DNA of 64,000 bases from VXYL01 sp965243175 (GTDB lineage: Bacteria; Pseudomonadota; Gammaproteobacteria; Pseudomonadales; Azotimanducaceae): NCBI GenBank assembly GCA_965243175.1, contig OZ251532.1, forward strand, positions 682,001 to 746,000. Direction: 5' to 3'. Shown here piece after piece: positions 43,095-51,328 of the stretch; the first letter of the stretch is position 1, and every line of letters starts with the position of its first letter. The notes under the pieces are model-generated. The model did not search any database and had not been told where the DNA came from. It saw only the letters and a program-made list of their open reading frames with translations. A program made the translations under genes and the position numbers.

Positions 43095-44924
43095 ATGCTA
43101 AGGTTCACCCTGACGGTCAAGACAGAGAGTGCCGACTTGCCAAACTTGATTCACTCGCATCATTCGTCAAGCTCCGGGCTTGTCAAGGTTTCCAGAGTCG
43201 TCACTGCGGCTATCGTCGGCGCTCTGCTGGCGTTCGCGCCTGCTGCGTTGGCCGCGAACTACGACTTGGTGATCTCGAACGCGAGAACCTACGCGGACGA
43301 GTCCATCACGTCTGGCGATGTCGTGATCGGCTACCGAGGCAATGCGCCGACTGCGACCGTCTGGCTCTATCTCGACGACGCCGAACTGACGGCGATTGGT
43401 CGGAACGACACCATCGACTTGACCTTCACGTTGAGCAACGCGAAGTTCGCCAGGAAGGTTTCCGCCAGCGCTCTGCGGCCGGAGTTCAATGCCGCCGTTG
43501 GAGGCTGCGATGTGCGGGTGAGAAGCGCCGATGGCGAAGCTGGCAGCAGCAGGGCGACGTTCAGCATCGAAGCCACCGAAGGCGGCTGCACTGGAACCGG
43601 CGGCAACGTCAACTTCGCGTTCACGCTGCCCGCGCTCACTGGTTTGACGAACACCAGGCTGGTATCCGTCAGGGTGACCACGGACACGCCCGGGGGCAGC
43701 GGCTGGCCTGGCTTGGATGCGCGTGGCCGTGGCGTCTCCGACGTCTGCGGTCAAGCGGACGCCGACTCCGACCGCGTCTGTTCGGCGGTCGTGAACAACG
43801 TTCTGTCGGCGCGATGGGAAAGTCTATGGCAGCCGCCGTTTGAGGACAGGTTCGACAGCACCGGACTGCTCACGTGGGGGAATGCGGAGGTGTCTGTGGT
43901 CAGATTCACTGCCGGGTTCTGGTTCGAAGCCTACCGGAACCGCATCTCTTCCTTGATTGACTTGGCTGCCGGGCGCATGGCCTTCGTCGCGTCGCCCACC
44001 GTCGAAACCTACAACAATCTCAGCCCCGTCACCTACAAGGGTGGCCAAGCGTACCTCGGCGTCGTCGAGGTCGGTCTCCGCGGTGCCTACCAATGCACCT
44101 CTCGGGAACCGCCCTATGCCGCCCTCTGCCCGTTGCAAGCCGATGGCAGGCCATTCCGCCTCGGCAGGAGGGGCCACGGTCGTGGCCACCTGCACGTCAC
44201 TGTAACGGGCGACTTCCGCGATGGCGACGCGGTGTTCCTCGACCTCGACCGCAACGAAGAGCCAAGCCCCGACGAGACCTTGAACATGCAGAACAACGGC
44301 TCGATGCAGAAGTCGTTTCGGCTCGATCACGTGGCGGGCAACAACGGCCGCGCCGAAGGTTTCGCCCTCCAACCCCTCGTTGCCGTAGCCGGCGAGGCTG
44401 GCGAGCTGGAGCGCGAGGAAGGTTGGGACACCCAATGGCTCATCTACCGCCCGAACGGCCGGGACCCCATGCGCCCGGTGCAATTCCGCAGCACCTACTC
44501 GGTAACGACCTCGAGCGCGGTCGTCGCCGACCTCCCGGCTACAACGTCACGGCACTCGACGAACTATGCGTTGGTCGAGGGCGGGCACCGGCACGCCTAT
44601 GCGATTCCGCCGATGCGCGCCGGCGACACCGGCATGGTGCGCGTGAAATGCGAGGTCGCCACGCGGTGCGTGGTGTACTTGCAGTGCGACAGTCAGGATG
44701 GCGAGCCCTACTTCGCGCAGGTGCCGGACCCGGTGCCGGGGCGCACCACCTTGGTGCTGACGGCAGAGTCGATCGGCGAAGCACTGGGCCTCGCCGAAGG
44801 TGCCTGGGAGACTGGACGGATGACTTGCTCCGTGTACGCGACGCGAGACATCTCCGTTCAGCAGCTAACGCGCAGCTCCACCGGCGTACTGGTGAACAAC
44901 ACCTACGTCGACGACGACCACTAG
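43095..44924 (+). CDS. Large exported protein, hypothetical
   Basis: A 609-residue protein. An N-terminal leader of about 33 residues, rich in Ser and His, precedes a signal-type hydrophobic segment (VVTAAIVGALLAFAPAALAA), so export is likely with a longer n-region than usual. No ATG lies closer, and AGAGG precedes 43095. The mature protein begins NYDLVISNARTYADESITSG and is rich in beta-strand patterns and Cys pairs. VLTAESIGEALGLAEGAWET near the C-terminus resembles a repeat of surface proteins. No catalytic motif is seen. It ends 21 bases before the AAA ATPase gene, so the two may be co-transcribed. Confidence 0.65.
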   Translation: MLRFTLTVKTESADLPNLIHSHHSSSSGLVKVSRVVTAAIVGALLAFAPAALAANYDLVISNARTYADESITSGDVVIGYRGNAPTATVWLYLDDAELTAIGRNDTIDLTFTLSNAKFARKVSASALRPEFNAAVGGCDVRVRSADGEAGSSRATFSIEATEGGCTGTGGNVNFAFTLPALTGLTNTRLVSVRVTTDTPGGSGWPGLDARGRGVSDVCGQADADSDRVCSAVVNNVLSARWESLWQPPFEDRFDSTGLLTWGNAEVSVVRFTAGFWFEAYRNRISSLIDLAAGRMAFVASPTVETYNNLSPVTYKGGQAYLGVVEVGLRGAYQCTSREPPYAALCPLQADGRPFRLGRRGHGRGHLHVTVTGDFRDGDAVFLDLDRNEEPSPDETLNMQNNGSMQKSFRLDHVAGNNGRAEGFALQPLVAVAGEAGELEREEGWDTQWLIYRPNGRDPMRPVQFRSTYSVTTSSAVVADLPATTSRHSTNYALVEGGHRHAYAIPPMRAGDTGMVRVKCEVATRCVVYLQCDSQDGEPYFAQVPDPVPGRTTLVLTAESIGEALGLAEGAWETGRMTCSVYATRDISVQQLTRSSTGVLVNNTYVDDDH

Positions 44925-44945
44925 GCACGAACACCGGCCGACCCC

Positions 44946-46130
44946 ATGCAGATCGAGCAGATACGGGTCCGGAATTTCCGTGCGTTCAAGGACGTGGAAC
45001 TGCGGGACGTGCCTAGGTTCGCCGTGCTGGTCGGCGCCAACGGCACTGGAAAGTCGACGCTGTTCGCCATCTTCAGCTTTCTGCGCGACGCTATGGACTC
45101 CAACGTGAGAACGGCACTGGCGAAGCTGGTCGGCAGCCGCGGGTTCCACGAAGTACGCAGCCGGGACTCCGAGGGCCCCATCGAGATCGAGATCAAGTAT
45201 CGGACGGATCAAAAAGGGCCCTTGGTCACCTATCGCATCGCGATCGATGAAGAGGAAGGACAGCCTATTGTGGATCGCGAACTGCTGGCGTATCGGCGCA
45301 CGCGCCACGGCAGACCGTGGCACTTCCTAGACTTCCGCCGCGGCAGCGGCTTCGCGGTCACCAACGAAGCGGAAGAGACAACGGACGCGTCGCAGTTGCA
45401 GCGGGATCAGCAGTCCTTGAAGGCACCCGATCTCCTAGCGATCAAGGGCCTGGCGCAGTTCGAGCGCTTCCCTGCCGTCGTCGCCTTGGGCAATCTGGTC
45501 GAGAACTGGCATGTGTCCGACTTCCATATCAGTAAAGCGCGTCCCGAGCAGGAAGCGGGCTACGCCGAGCATTTGTCGCGAGAGGGCGAGAACCTTGCTC
45601 TTGTCATCGAGTACCTGCACGACCAACACAAGGATGTATTCGACAAAATCCTAGACTGCTTGGAGAAGCGCGTTCCAGGAATTTCCCGCGTCGAGTCGAA
45701 GCAGACGGAAGAGGGGCGCATCCTGTTGAGGTTCAAGGACGAGGCGTTCGAGGATCCGTTCCTCGCTCGCCACGTTTCAGACGGCACCATCAAGATGTTG
45801 GCGTACCTCGCCCTGCTCTACGACCCCAACCCGCATCCGCTGCTAGGCGTGGAGGAGCCGGAGAATCAGCTCTATCCCACATTGCTCGAAGAGCTGGCCG
45901 AGGAGTTCAGGACCTACGCCAACCACGGCGGACAAGTGTTCGTATCCACCCACTCCCCGGACTTCCTCAACGCGGTCGAGGTGGACGAGGTGTTCCTTCT
46001 TCAGAAGAAGAACGGCTACACGCGCATACGAAGGGCCAGCGACGACGAACAGATCAAGGCGTACATGGCGGACGGCGACCGAATGGGCCACCTGTGGAAG
46101 CAGGGCTTCTTCGAGGGCATCGATCCATAG
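44946..46130 (+). CDS. AAA family ATPase (AAA_21/OLD-like)
   Basis: A 394-residue ABC-type ATPase of the RecF/OLD group. The N-terminus is IEQIRVRNFRAFKDVEL; Walker A is VGANGTGKSTLFAIFSFLRD (about 29-48). The coiled/variable middle (about 90-260) follows. ARHVSDGTIKMLAYLALLYD contains the signature region, VEEPENQLYPTLLEEL Walker B, and QVFVSTHSPDFLNAV the switch His. No nuclease domain is fused. Two bases after its stop begins a DUF4276 gene, a partner seen with such ATPases in defence islands, comparable in logic to PARIS or Rlo-type ATPase plus TOPRIM pairs. Confidence 0.85.
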   Translation: MQIEQIRVRNFRAFKDVELRDVPRFAVLVGANGTGKSTLFAIFSFLRDAMDSNVRTALAKLVGSRGFHEVRSRDSEGPIEIEIKYRTDQKGPLVTYRIAIDEEEGQPIVDRELLAYRRTRHGRPWHFLDFRRGSGFAVTNEAEETTDASQLQRDQQSLKAPDLLAIKGLAQFERFPAVVALGNLVENWHVSDFHISKARPEQEAGYAEHLSREGENLALVIEYLHDQHKDVFDKILDCLEKRVPGISRVESKQTEEGRILLRFKDEAFEDPFLARHVSDGTIKMLAYLALLYDPNPHPLLGVEEPENQLYPTLLEELAEEFRTYANHGGQVFVSTHSPDFLNAVEVDEVFLLQKKNGYTRIRRASDDEQIKAYMADGDRMGHLWKQGFFEGIDP

Positions 46131-46132
46131 GC

Positions 46133-46688
46133 ATGAACTTTGCGTTCTTTCTCGAGGAGCCATCAGCACGAGAGATGCTCAAAGGGCTGCTGCCGAAGGT
46201 TTTGCCGTCGGAAGTGGCGGTTCAATACGTGGTCTTCCAAGGCAAGCACGATCTCAACAAGAGCTTGGTACGCAAACTTCGAGCATGGCAAAAGCCCGAC
46301 ACGGTCTTCTTCGTCCTCCAAGATCAGGATGCCGCAGACTGCAAGGCGATCAAGGAGGAGTTGATGGGCAAGTGCAAGGAAGCGGGCAAATCGTCGGTGG
46401 TGGTCCGGATCGTCTGCCGAGAGCTCGAGAGCTGGTACTTCGGCGATCTGCGAGCTTGTAGAAGAAGGGCTTGATCTCGAGAACCTGCGCCGTCGCGCCA
46501 ACCAAGCCAAGTACCGCGTTCCGGACTCCATCCACTCTCCGTCACGGGAACTGAGGATGATCACGGGCGGTGCCTACCAGAAGGTCGGAGGCTCTAGGGC
46601 AATCGGGCCGCGAATGTCCATCAACGAGAACGCATCGCACAGTTTCGGCGTGTTCATGGCCGCCATCAGGCGCTTCGCCGATGCGTGA
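46133..46688 (+). pseudogene. DUF4276 family protein, frameshifted
   Basis: The gene starts at ATG 46133, two bases after the ATPase stop. The first frame gives FAFFLEEPSAREMLKGLLPK, VVFQGKHDLNKSLVRKLRAW, FFVLQDQDAADCKAI and VCRELESWYFGDL, then breaks near 46450-46470 and hits a stop at 46474. Another frame continues VEEGLDLENLRRRANQAKYR, ITGGAYQKVGGS and a C-terminal SHSFGVFMAAIRRF up to 46688. Joined, this is a full-length (about 185-residue) DUF4276 protein. The Glu in FFLEEP and D-x-D in LQDQD suggest a TOPRIM-like fold. Broken either by real mutation or a sequencing slip. Confidence 0.75.
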
Positions 46689-46701
46689 AGCGTGAAGTGA
46701 A

Positions 46702-47304
46702 TCAGGCGTCAGTGAGTCCACGCTCCCCATCCCGGCGATGGCGTTTGTCCAAAGCGTAGGCCGCCCGGGCGGTCACGATGCCGGCGAGGAGGCCGAAGAG
46801 GTGGGCTTCCCAGGAGATGGGGCCGGTGGTTGGGACGATGCCGATCAGCATCGAGGCGCCGTAGCTGAACGTCACCAGGACGGTGACGGCGATGGAGGTG
46901 AGGCGGCGTTCGTAGAGGCCACGCACGACGAGGAAGCCGAACAGTCCGAACACCACGCCGCTGGCGCCGATGTGCATGGCGTTTCTGCCGAACGCCCACA
47001 GCGCCAAGCCGCCGAGCAACGCGACGGCGAGGGCCACGCCGAGGAAGTAGCGCAGGCCGCGCACGACCAGCATCAGCCCGAACACGATCAGCGGCACGGT
47101 GTTGGCCATCAGATGGCCGAGGGAGTCGTGAACGAACGGCATGCCGAGGACGCCGGGGAGGCCGTCCAGACGGCGCGGCACCACGGCAAGCAGAGAAACC
47201 AGCTGCGGTGCCGCGAACAACGCGAACAGCGAGACGCCCCAGATGACGCCAGTGCTTGCGAACACGCCGACGATGCGCGGCTTCCACTCGGATAGGTCGA
47301 TCAC
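46702..47304 (-). CDS. Rhomboid-family intramembrane serine protease
   Basis: A 200-residue inner-membrane protease. Six hydrophobic helices are visible. The catalytic Ser is in HIGASGVVFGLFGFLVVRG (GASG), and the His is in SWEAHLFGLLAGIVTA (about 173). HLMANTVPLIVFGLML is the conserved second-helix segment. The lengths and spacing are typical. Its substrate is not suggested by neighbours: it follows a PhyH-type oxygenase gene on the same strand by 39 bases and converges on the broken DUF4276 gene. Confidence 0.92.
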   Translation of the reverse strand: MIDLSEWKPRIVGVFASTGVIWGVSLFALFAAPQLVSLLAVVPRRLDGLPGVLGMPFVHDSLGHLMANTVPLIVFGLMLVVRGLRYFLGVALAVALLGGLALWAFGRNAMHIGASGVVFGLFGFLVVRGLYERRLTSIAVTVLVTFSYGASMLIGIVPTTGPISWEAHLFGLLAGIVTARAAYALDKRHRRDGERGLTDA

Positions 47305-47343
47305 GGGCCGTGCTGCGCCGCAGTGGAGGGTTGTCGAACGACG

Positions 47344-48195
47344 CTAGGGCGCGACGGCTTCGGCGCCGAGGCGCTCTTGCAGCCAGGTCTTGAGCGGCAC
47401 GTCGTCGTCCGCCGGGGACGTGTAGCCGAAACCGCCGTTCGGGCTTTCGCCGAGCAGCTGGCGGCGCACCGGGTCCGCGCCTTCGAGATAGTGGGCGACC
47501 GTCATGTCGTCGCGGGGACGCAGCCAGCGGTAGCTGTAGCCGAGAAACAGCACCTTGCGCGTCACGTCCGAGCGGTTCCGCCCGGCGGCGTGCCACAGGC
47601 GGCGGTCGAAGAAGACGGCATCGCCAGCGTCCGCCCGCACCGGCAGCGCCTTCGGATGGTCGATGTCCGTGTCGTCCGGCAAGTCCAGGCTGTTGCGGCG
47701 ATGGCTTCCCGGCACCACGTGGAAGTTGCCGCGGTCGGTGGCCAAGGTGCTGGTGAAGAAGAAGCCCACCTTCAGCGAAACCCGTGGTCGCGGCTCGCCT
47801 TCGAGTTCCAGATTCAAGCGCCCGCTGTCCTGGTGCCAGCCGAGGCGCGGCTGCCGGGGGCGATGGCCGGGCGGCAGTGGCGGCGTGACGATCAGATGCG
47901 AGTGGTAGAGCTGGATGTGCCAGCCGAGGATGTCCACCACCTTCATGAACGTGGCCGGCAGTTCGAGCAGCTCCAGGAAGGCGTCGTGCTTGCCGATGGC
48001 GTCGAGCAGATTCAGCGGTTCGGAAGGCTTCAACTTGCGCTTTGGCCGCCACTGCGCGTCGATGCGCTCGGCCGCGGCAGCGAGGCGCTCCACCGCATCA
48101 CCCGGCAACACGTTCGGTACCACGAGAAAGCCCTGTTCCTCGAACTGCCGCCGTTCGTCGTCCGTCAATCTGTGCTCAAGGCAGGCGTCGTCCAC
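47344..48195 (-). CDS. PhyH-family Fe(II)/2-oxoglutarate dioxygenase
   Basis: A 283-residue oxygenase of the phytanoyl-CoA dioxygenase family. FEEQGFLVVPNVLPGDAVER marks the N-terminus; LGWHQDSGRLNLEL holds the H-x-D iron pair; FHVVPGSHRRNSLDLP and AVFFDRRLWHAAGRNRSD contain the distal His and the 2-oxoglutarate-binding Arg. Bacterial members hydroxylate many kinds of substrate, so phytanoyl-CoA itself should not be assumed. It precedes the rhomboid gene and follows the FdsB-like gene on the same strand. Confidence 0.88.
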   Translation of the reverse strand: MDDACLEHRLTDDERRQFEEQGFLVVPNVLPGDAVERLAAAAERIDAQWRPKRKLKPSEPLNLLDAIGKHDAFLELLELPATFMKVVDILGWHIQLYHSHLIVTPPLPPGHRPRQPRLGWHQDSGRLNLELEGEPRPRVSLKVGFFFTSTLATDRGNFHVVPGSHRRNSLDLPDDTDIDHPKALPVRADAGDAVFFDRRLWHAAGRNRSDVTRKVLFLGYSYRWLRPRDDMTVAHYLEGADPVRRQLLGESPNGGFGYTSPADDDVPLKTWLQERLGAEAVAP

Positions 48196-48253
48196 TGTCG
48201 GCCCTCCGCAACGCGAACCCCAACTCTAACGCACGCTGGCAACTCCGCCCGCC

Positions 48254-49756
48254 TCACGGCTGCTTGGCGGCGAAGTCCTCAGGGAAGCGCTTGATCGCGC
48301 TGACCACGGGAATCGGCGTCATGCCGCCCATCTGGCACAGGCTGGCCTTCTCCATCACCTCGCACAGGTCTTCGAGCAGCGTCAGCCGGTCGCCGGTGTC
48401 GCCGCCTTCGTCGCGTACGCGGAGCACGGCGTCCATCGTTTCCTTGCCGCGCACCGAACCCAGGCGGCAGGGGGTGCATTTGCCGCAGGACTCGATCTCG
48501 CAGAAGGCGAACGCATAGCGGGCTTGCACGGCCAAGTCCACGCTGTCGTCGAAGACCACGACGCCGCCGTGGCCAACGCCTGCCCCCAACGCGGCGAGGG
48601 ATTCGTAGGCGAGCGGCGTGTCGAACTCCTCCGGCTTCAGATAGGCGCCGAGCGGGCCGCCGATCTGCACCGCCCGAACGGGGGCGCCGCTGCGGGTGCC
48701 TTCGCCGTAGCCATGCACGAGTTCGTCGATGGTGATGCCGAACGGCGCCTCCACCAGCCCGCCGCGCTTCACGTTGCCGGCGAGCTGGAACGGCATCGTG
48801 CCGGTGGAGCGGTCGACGCCCAGGCCCGCGTACCAGCTGCCGCCGTTGGCCATGATGGCCGGCACGGACGCGAACGAAATCACGTTGTGAACCAGCGTCG
48901 GCTGCCCGAACAGCCCGCTCACGGCCGGCACCGGCGGCTTGGCGCGGATTTCCCCCCGCTTGCCTTCCAGGCTCTCCAGAAGCGACGTCTCTTCGCCGCA
49001 GATGTAGGCCCCTGCGCCGATGAAGAGTTCGATGTCGAAGGCGCGGCCGCTGCCGAGCACGTCAGCGCCGAGGTGGTTGCTGGCGTAGGCGTCGCGCAAC
49101 GCCTGCTCGAAAATCGTTGCGGCGTGGGGATATTCGGAACGGAGGTAGACGTAGCCGGACTCGGCACCCACCGCCAAGCCGGCAATGGTCATGCCCTCGA
49201 TCAGCCGGTGCGGGTCGCCTTCCATCAGCAGCCGATCCGCGAACGTGCCGGAATCGCCTTCGTCGGCGTTGCAGACGACGTACTTGCGCTCCGCTTCCGT
49301 CTCGAAGACCGTGCGCCACTTGATGTGCGCCGGAAAGCCCGCGCCGCCGCGGCCGCGCAGCCCGGCGGTTTCGACCTCGGCGATGAGCGACTCAGGCGTC
49401 CGTTGCAGGCAGTCCGCGAGCACCGTGCTCTGCGCGAGCCGCAGCGGATCGTCGCTGCCGGCGCGGTCGAAGACCGTCCGCGTCTGCGCCCGCAGAAACG
49501 GCACCTCGTCGATGTTCCCCAGCGCTTTCGGATGATCGCGTGGACCGCGAAGGATCGAGGAAACGTCCTCCACGTCGACGTTGCGGAACGCAAGCCGAGA
49601 TTCCCCGGTGGCGAGTTCCACCAGCGGCTCGGCCCAGGCCATGCCCCGGGATCCGTTGCGCACCACCGTCGCCCCGGCGTCCGCGAAGGCGGCTGCGACG
49701 CGATTGGCGCCGACTGCCAGCGCGGAGGAATCTGCCGGAACGTATACCGTGGACAT
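48254..49756 (-). CDS. NADH-binding flavoprotein subunit (FdsB/NuoF-like)
   Basis: A 500-residue flavoprotein that should bind FMN, NAD(H) and one [4Fe-4S] cluster and pass electrons between NADH and a partner dehydrogenase. GLRGRGGAGFPAHIKWRTV and YVVCNADEGDSGTFADRLLM are the FMN/NADH site; FIGAGAYICGEETSLLESLE the nucleotide loop; CEIESCGKCTPCRLGSVRGK plus a later Cys (ASLCQMGG) bind the cluster. The N-terminal 120 residues resemble the thioredoxin-like region of NAD-dependent formate dehydrogenase beta subunits but lack clear cluster cysteines. No FdsG or FdsA gene lies nearby. Confidence 0.87.
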   Translation of the reverse strand: MSTVYVPADSSALAVGANRVAAAFADAGATVVRNGSRGMAWAEPLVELATGESRLAFRNVDVEDVSSILRGPRDHPKALGNIDEVPFLRAQTRTVFDRAGSDDPLRLAQSTVLADCLQRTPESLIAEVETAGLRGRGGAGFPAHIKWRTVFETEAERKYVVCNADEGDSGTFADRLLMEGDPHRLIEGMTIAGLAVGAESGYVYLRSEYPHAATIFEQALRDAYASNHLGADVLGSGRAFDIELFIGAGAYICGEETSLLESLEGKRGEIRAKPPVPAVSGLFGQPTLVHNVISFASVPAIMANGGSWYAGLGVDRSTGTMPFQLAGNVKRGGLVEAPFGITIDELVHGYGEGTRSGAPVRAVQIGGPLGAYLKPEEFDTPLAYESLAALGAGVGHGGVVVFDDSVDLAVQARYAFAFCEIESCGKCTPCRLGSVRGKETMDAVLRVRDEGGDTGDRLTLLEDLCEVMEKASLCQMGGMTPIPVVSAIKRFPEDFAAKQP

Positions 49757-49858
49757 CGCTGGCCGATTTTACACGCGGCAGCGCGGCGCGTATGATGCCG
49801 TCGCTTCAACAAATCGCGTCGCGGGGTTCCTTCCGCGCCGCCCGTTGCTGGGGTGCCC

Positions 49859-51328
49859 ATGCTGAGGATCGCCCACGAAGCGCTGACCTACGACGACGTT
49901 CTGCTGCTGCCGGCCTACTCCCAGGTGCTGCCGTCGGAAGTGGACCTCAAGGCCCGCCTGACCCGCGACATCGCGCTCAACATCCCCCTCATCTCGGCGG
50001 CGATGGACACCGTCACCGAGGCCGGTCTCGCCATCGCCCTCGCCCAGGAAGGCGGCGTCGGCATCGTCCACAAGAACATGCCCCTCGAAGCCCAGGCGCG
50101 GGAAGTGCGCGCCGTGAAGAAGTTCGAGAGCGGCGTCATCCGCGACCCAATCACCATCGCCCCCACCGCCACCGTCCGCGAACTGCTCGCCCTGACCCGC
50201 GAGCACAATATCTCCGGCGTGCCGGTGGTGCGCGGTAGCGAGCTGCTCGGCATCGTCACCGGCCGCGACATCCGCTTCGAGACGCGCCTCGACGCCAAGG
50301 TAGCGGACGTGATGACGCCGAAGGAGCGCCTGGTCACCGCCAGCGAAAGCGCGGACGTCGGCACCGTCACCGCGCTCCTGCACAAGCACCGCATCGAGAA
50401 GGTGCTGCTGGTGAACGAACGCTTCGAACTCAAGGGCATGGTCACCGTCAAGGACATCGCCAAGGCGCAGGCGTACCCAAGCGCCTGCAAGGACGACCAC
50501 GGCCAGCTGCGCGCCGGGGCAAGCGTCGGCACCGGCGCAGATACCGACGACCGCGTGGCCGCGCTGGTCGAAGCCGGCGTGGACGTCATCGTCGTCGATA
50601 CCGCGCACGGCCACTCCCAGCGTGTGCTGGACCGCATCAGCTGGATCAAGCAGAAGTATCCGGCGGTGCCGGTGATGGGCGGCAACGTCGCCACCCGCGA
50701 AGGCACGCGCGCCCTGCTGGATGCTGGCGTGGACGCGGTGAAGGTGGGCATCGGCCCAGGCAGCATCTGCACCACCCGCGTGGTCACCGGCGTCGGCGTG
50801 CCGCAAATCACGGCGGTCTCGGAGGCCGCGGACGAAGCGGCGGAAGCGGACGTGCCGGTGATCGCGGACGGCGGCGTGCGCTTCTCCGGCGACATCGCCA
50901 AAGCGATCAGCGCCGGGGCGTCGGCGGTGATGGTCGGCTCGCTCTTCGCCGGCACGGAAGAGTCGCCAGGCGAAACCGAGCTCTTCCAAGGCCGCACCTA
51001 CAAGTCCTATCGCGGCATGGGATCGCTCGGCGCGATGGCGGAGCGCTACGGTTCCAGCGACCGCTACTTCCAGGAGCCGTTGAGCGACGGCGGCAAGTTC
51101 GTTCCCGAGGGCATCGAAGGCCGCGTACCCTACCGCGGGCCGGCCGGCCCCATCATCCATCAGCTGATGGGCGGCCTGCGCGCCGCGATGGGCTACACCG
51201 GCTGCGCCAGCGTGGCGGAAATGCGCAGCGAGTCGCGGTTCACCAAGGTGTCGTCGGCGAGCCTGGCGGAGAGCCACGTCCACGACGTGGCGGTCACCAA
51301 GGAGCCGCCGAACTACCCCAGCGCTTGA
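49859..51328 (+). CDS. guaB: Inosine-5'-monophosphate dehydrogenase
   Basis: A 489-residue enzyme that oxidises IMP to XMP, the first committed step to GMP. MLRIAHEALTYDDVLLLPAY matches the family start at ATG 49859 (a GTG two codons earlier also exists). Two CBS domains occupy about 95-205. VDTAHGHSQRVLD, GGNVATREG, the catalytic loop KVGIGPGSICTTRVV (Cys about 302) and YRGMGSLGAM are present. It overlaps guaA by four bases and starts the purine operon, 102 bases from the divergent FdsB-like gene. Confidence 0.97.
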   Translation: MLRIAHEALTYDDVLLLPAYSQVLPSEVDLKARLTRDIALNIPLISAAMDTVTEAGLAIALAQEGGVGIVHKNMPLEAQAREVRAVKKFESGVIRDPITIAPTATVRELLALTREHNISGVPVVRGSELLGIVTGRDIRFETRLDAKVADVMTPKERLVTASESADVGTVTALLHKHRIEKVLLVNERFELKGMVTVKDIAKAQAYPSACKDDHGQLRAGASVGTGADTDDRVAALVEAGVDVIVVDTAHGHSQRVLDRISWIKQKYPAVPVMGGNVATREGTRALLDAGVDAVKVGIGPGSICTTRVVTGVGVPQITAVSEAADEAAEADVPVIADGGVRFSGDIAKAISAGASAVMVGSLFAGTEESPGETELFQGRTYKSYRGMGSLGAMAERYGSSDRYFQEPLSDGGKFVPEGIEGRVPYRGPAGPIIHQLMGGLRAAMGYTGCASVAEMRSESRFTKVSSASLAESHVHDVAVTKEPPNYPSA

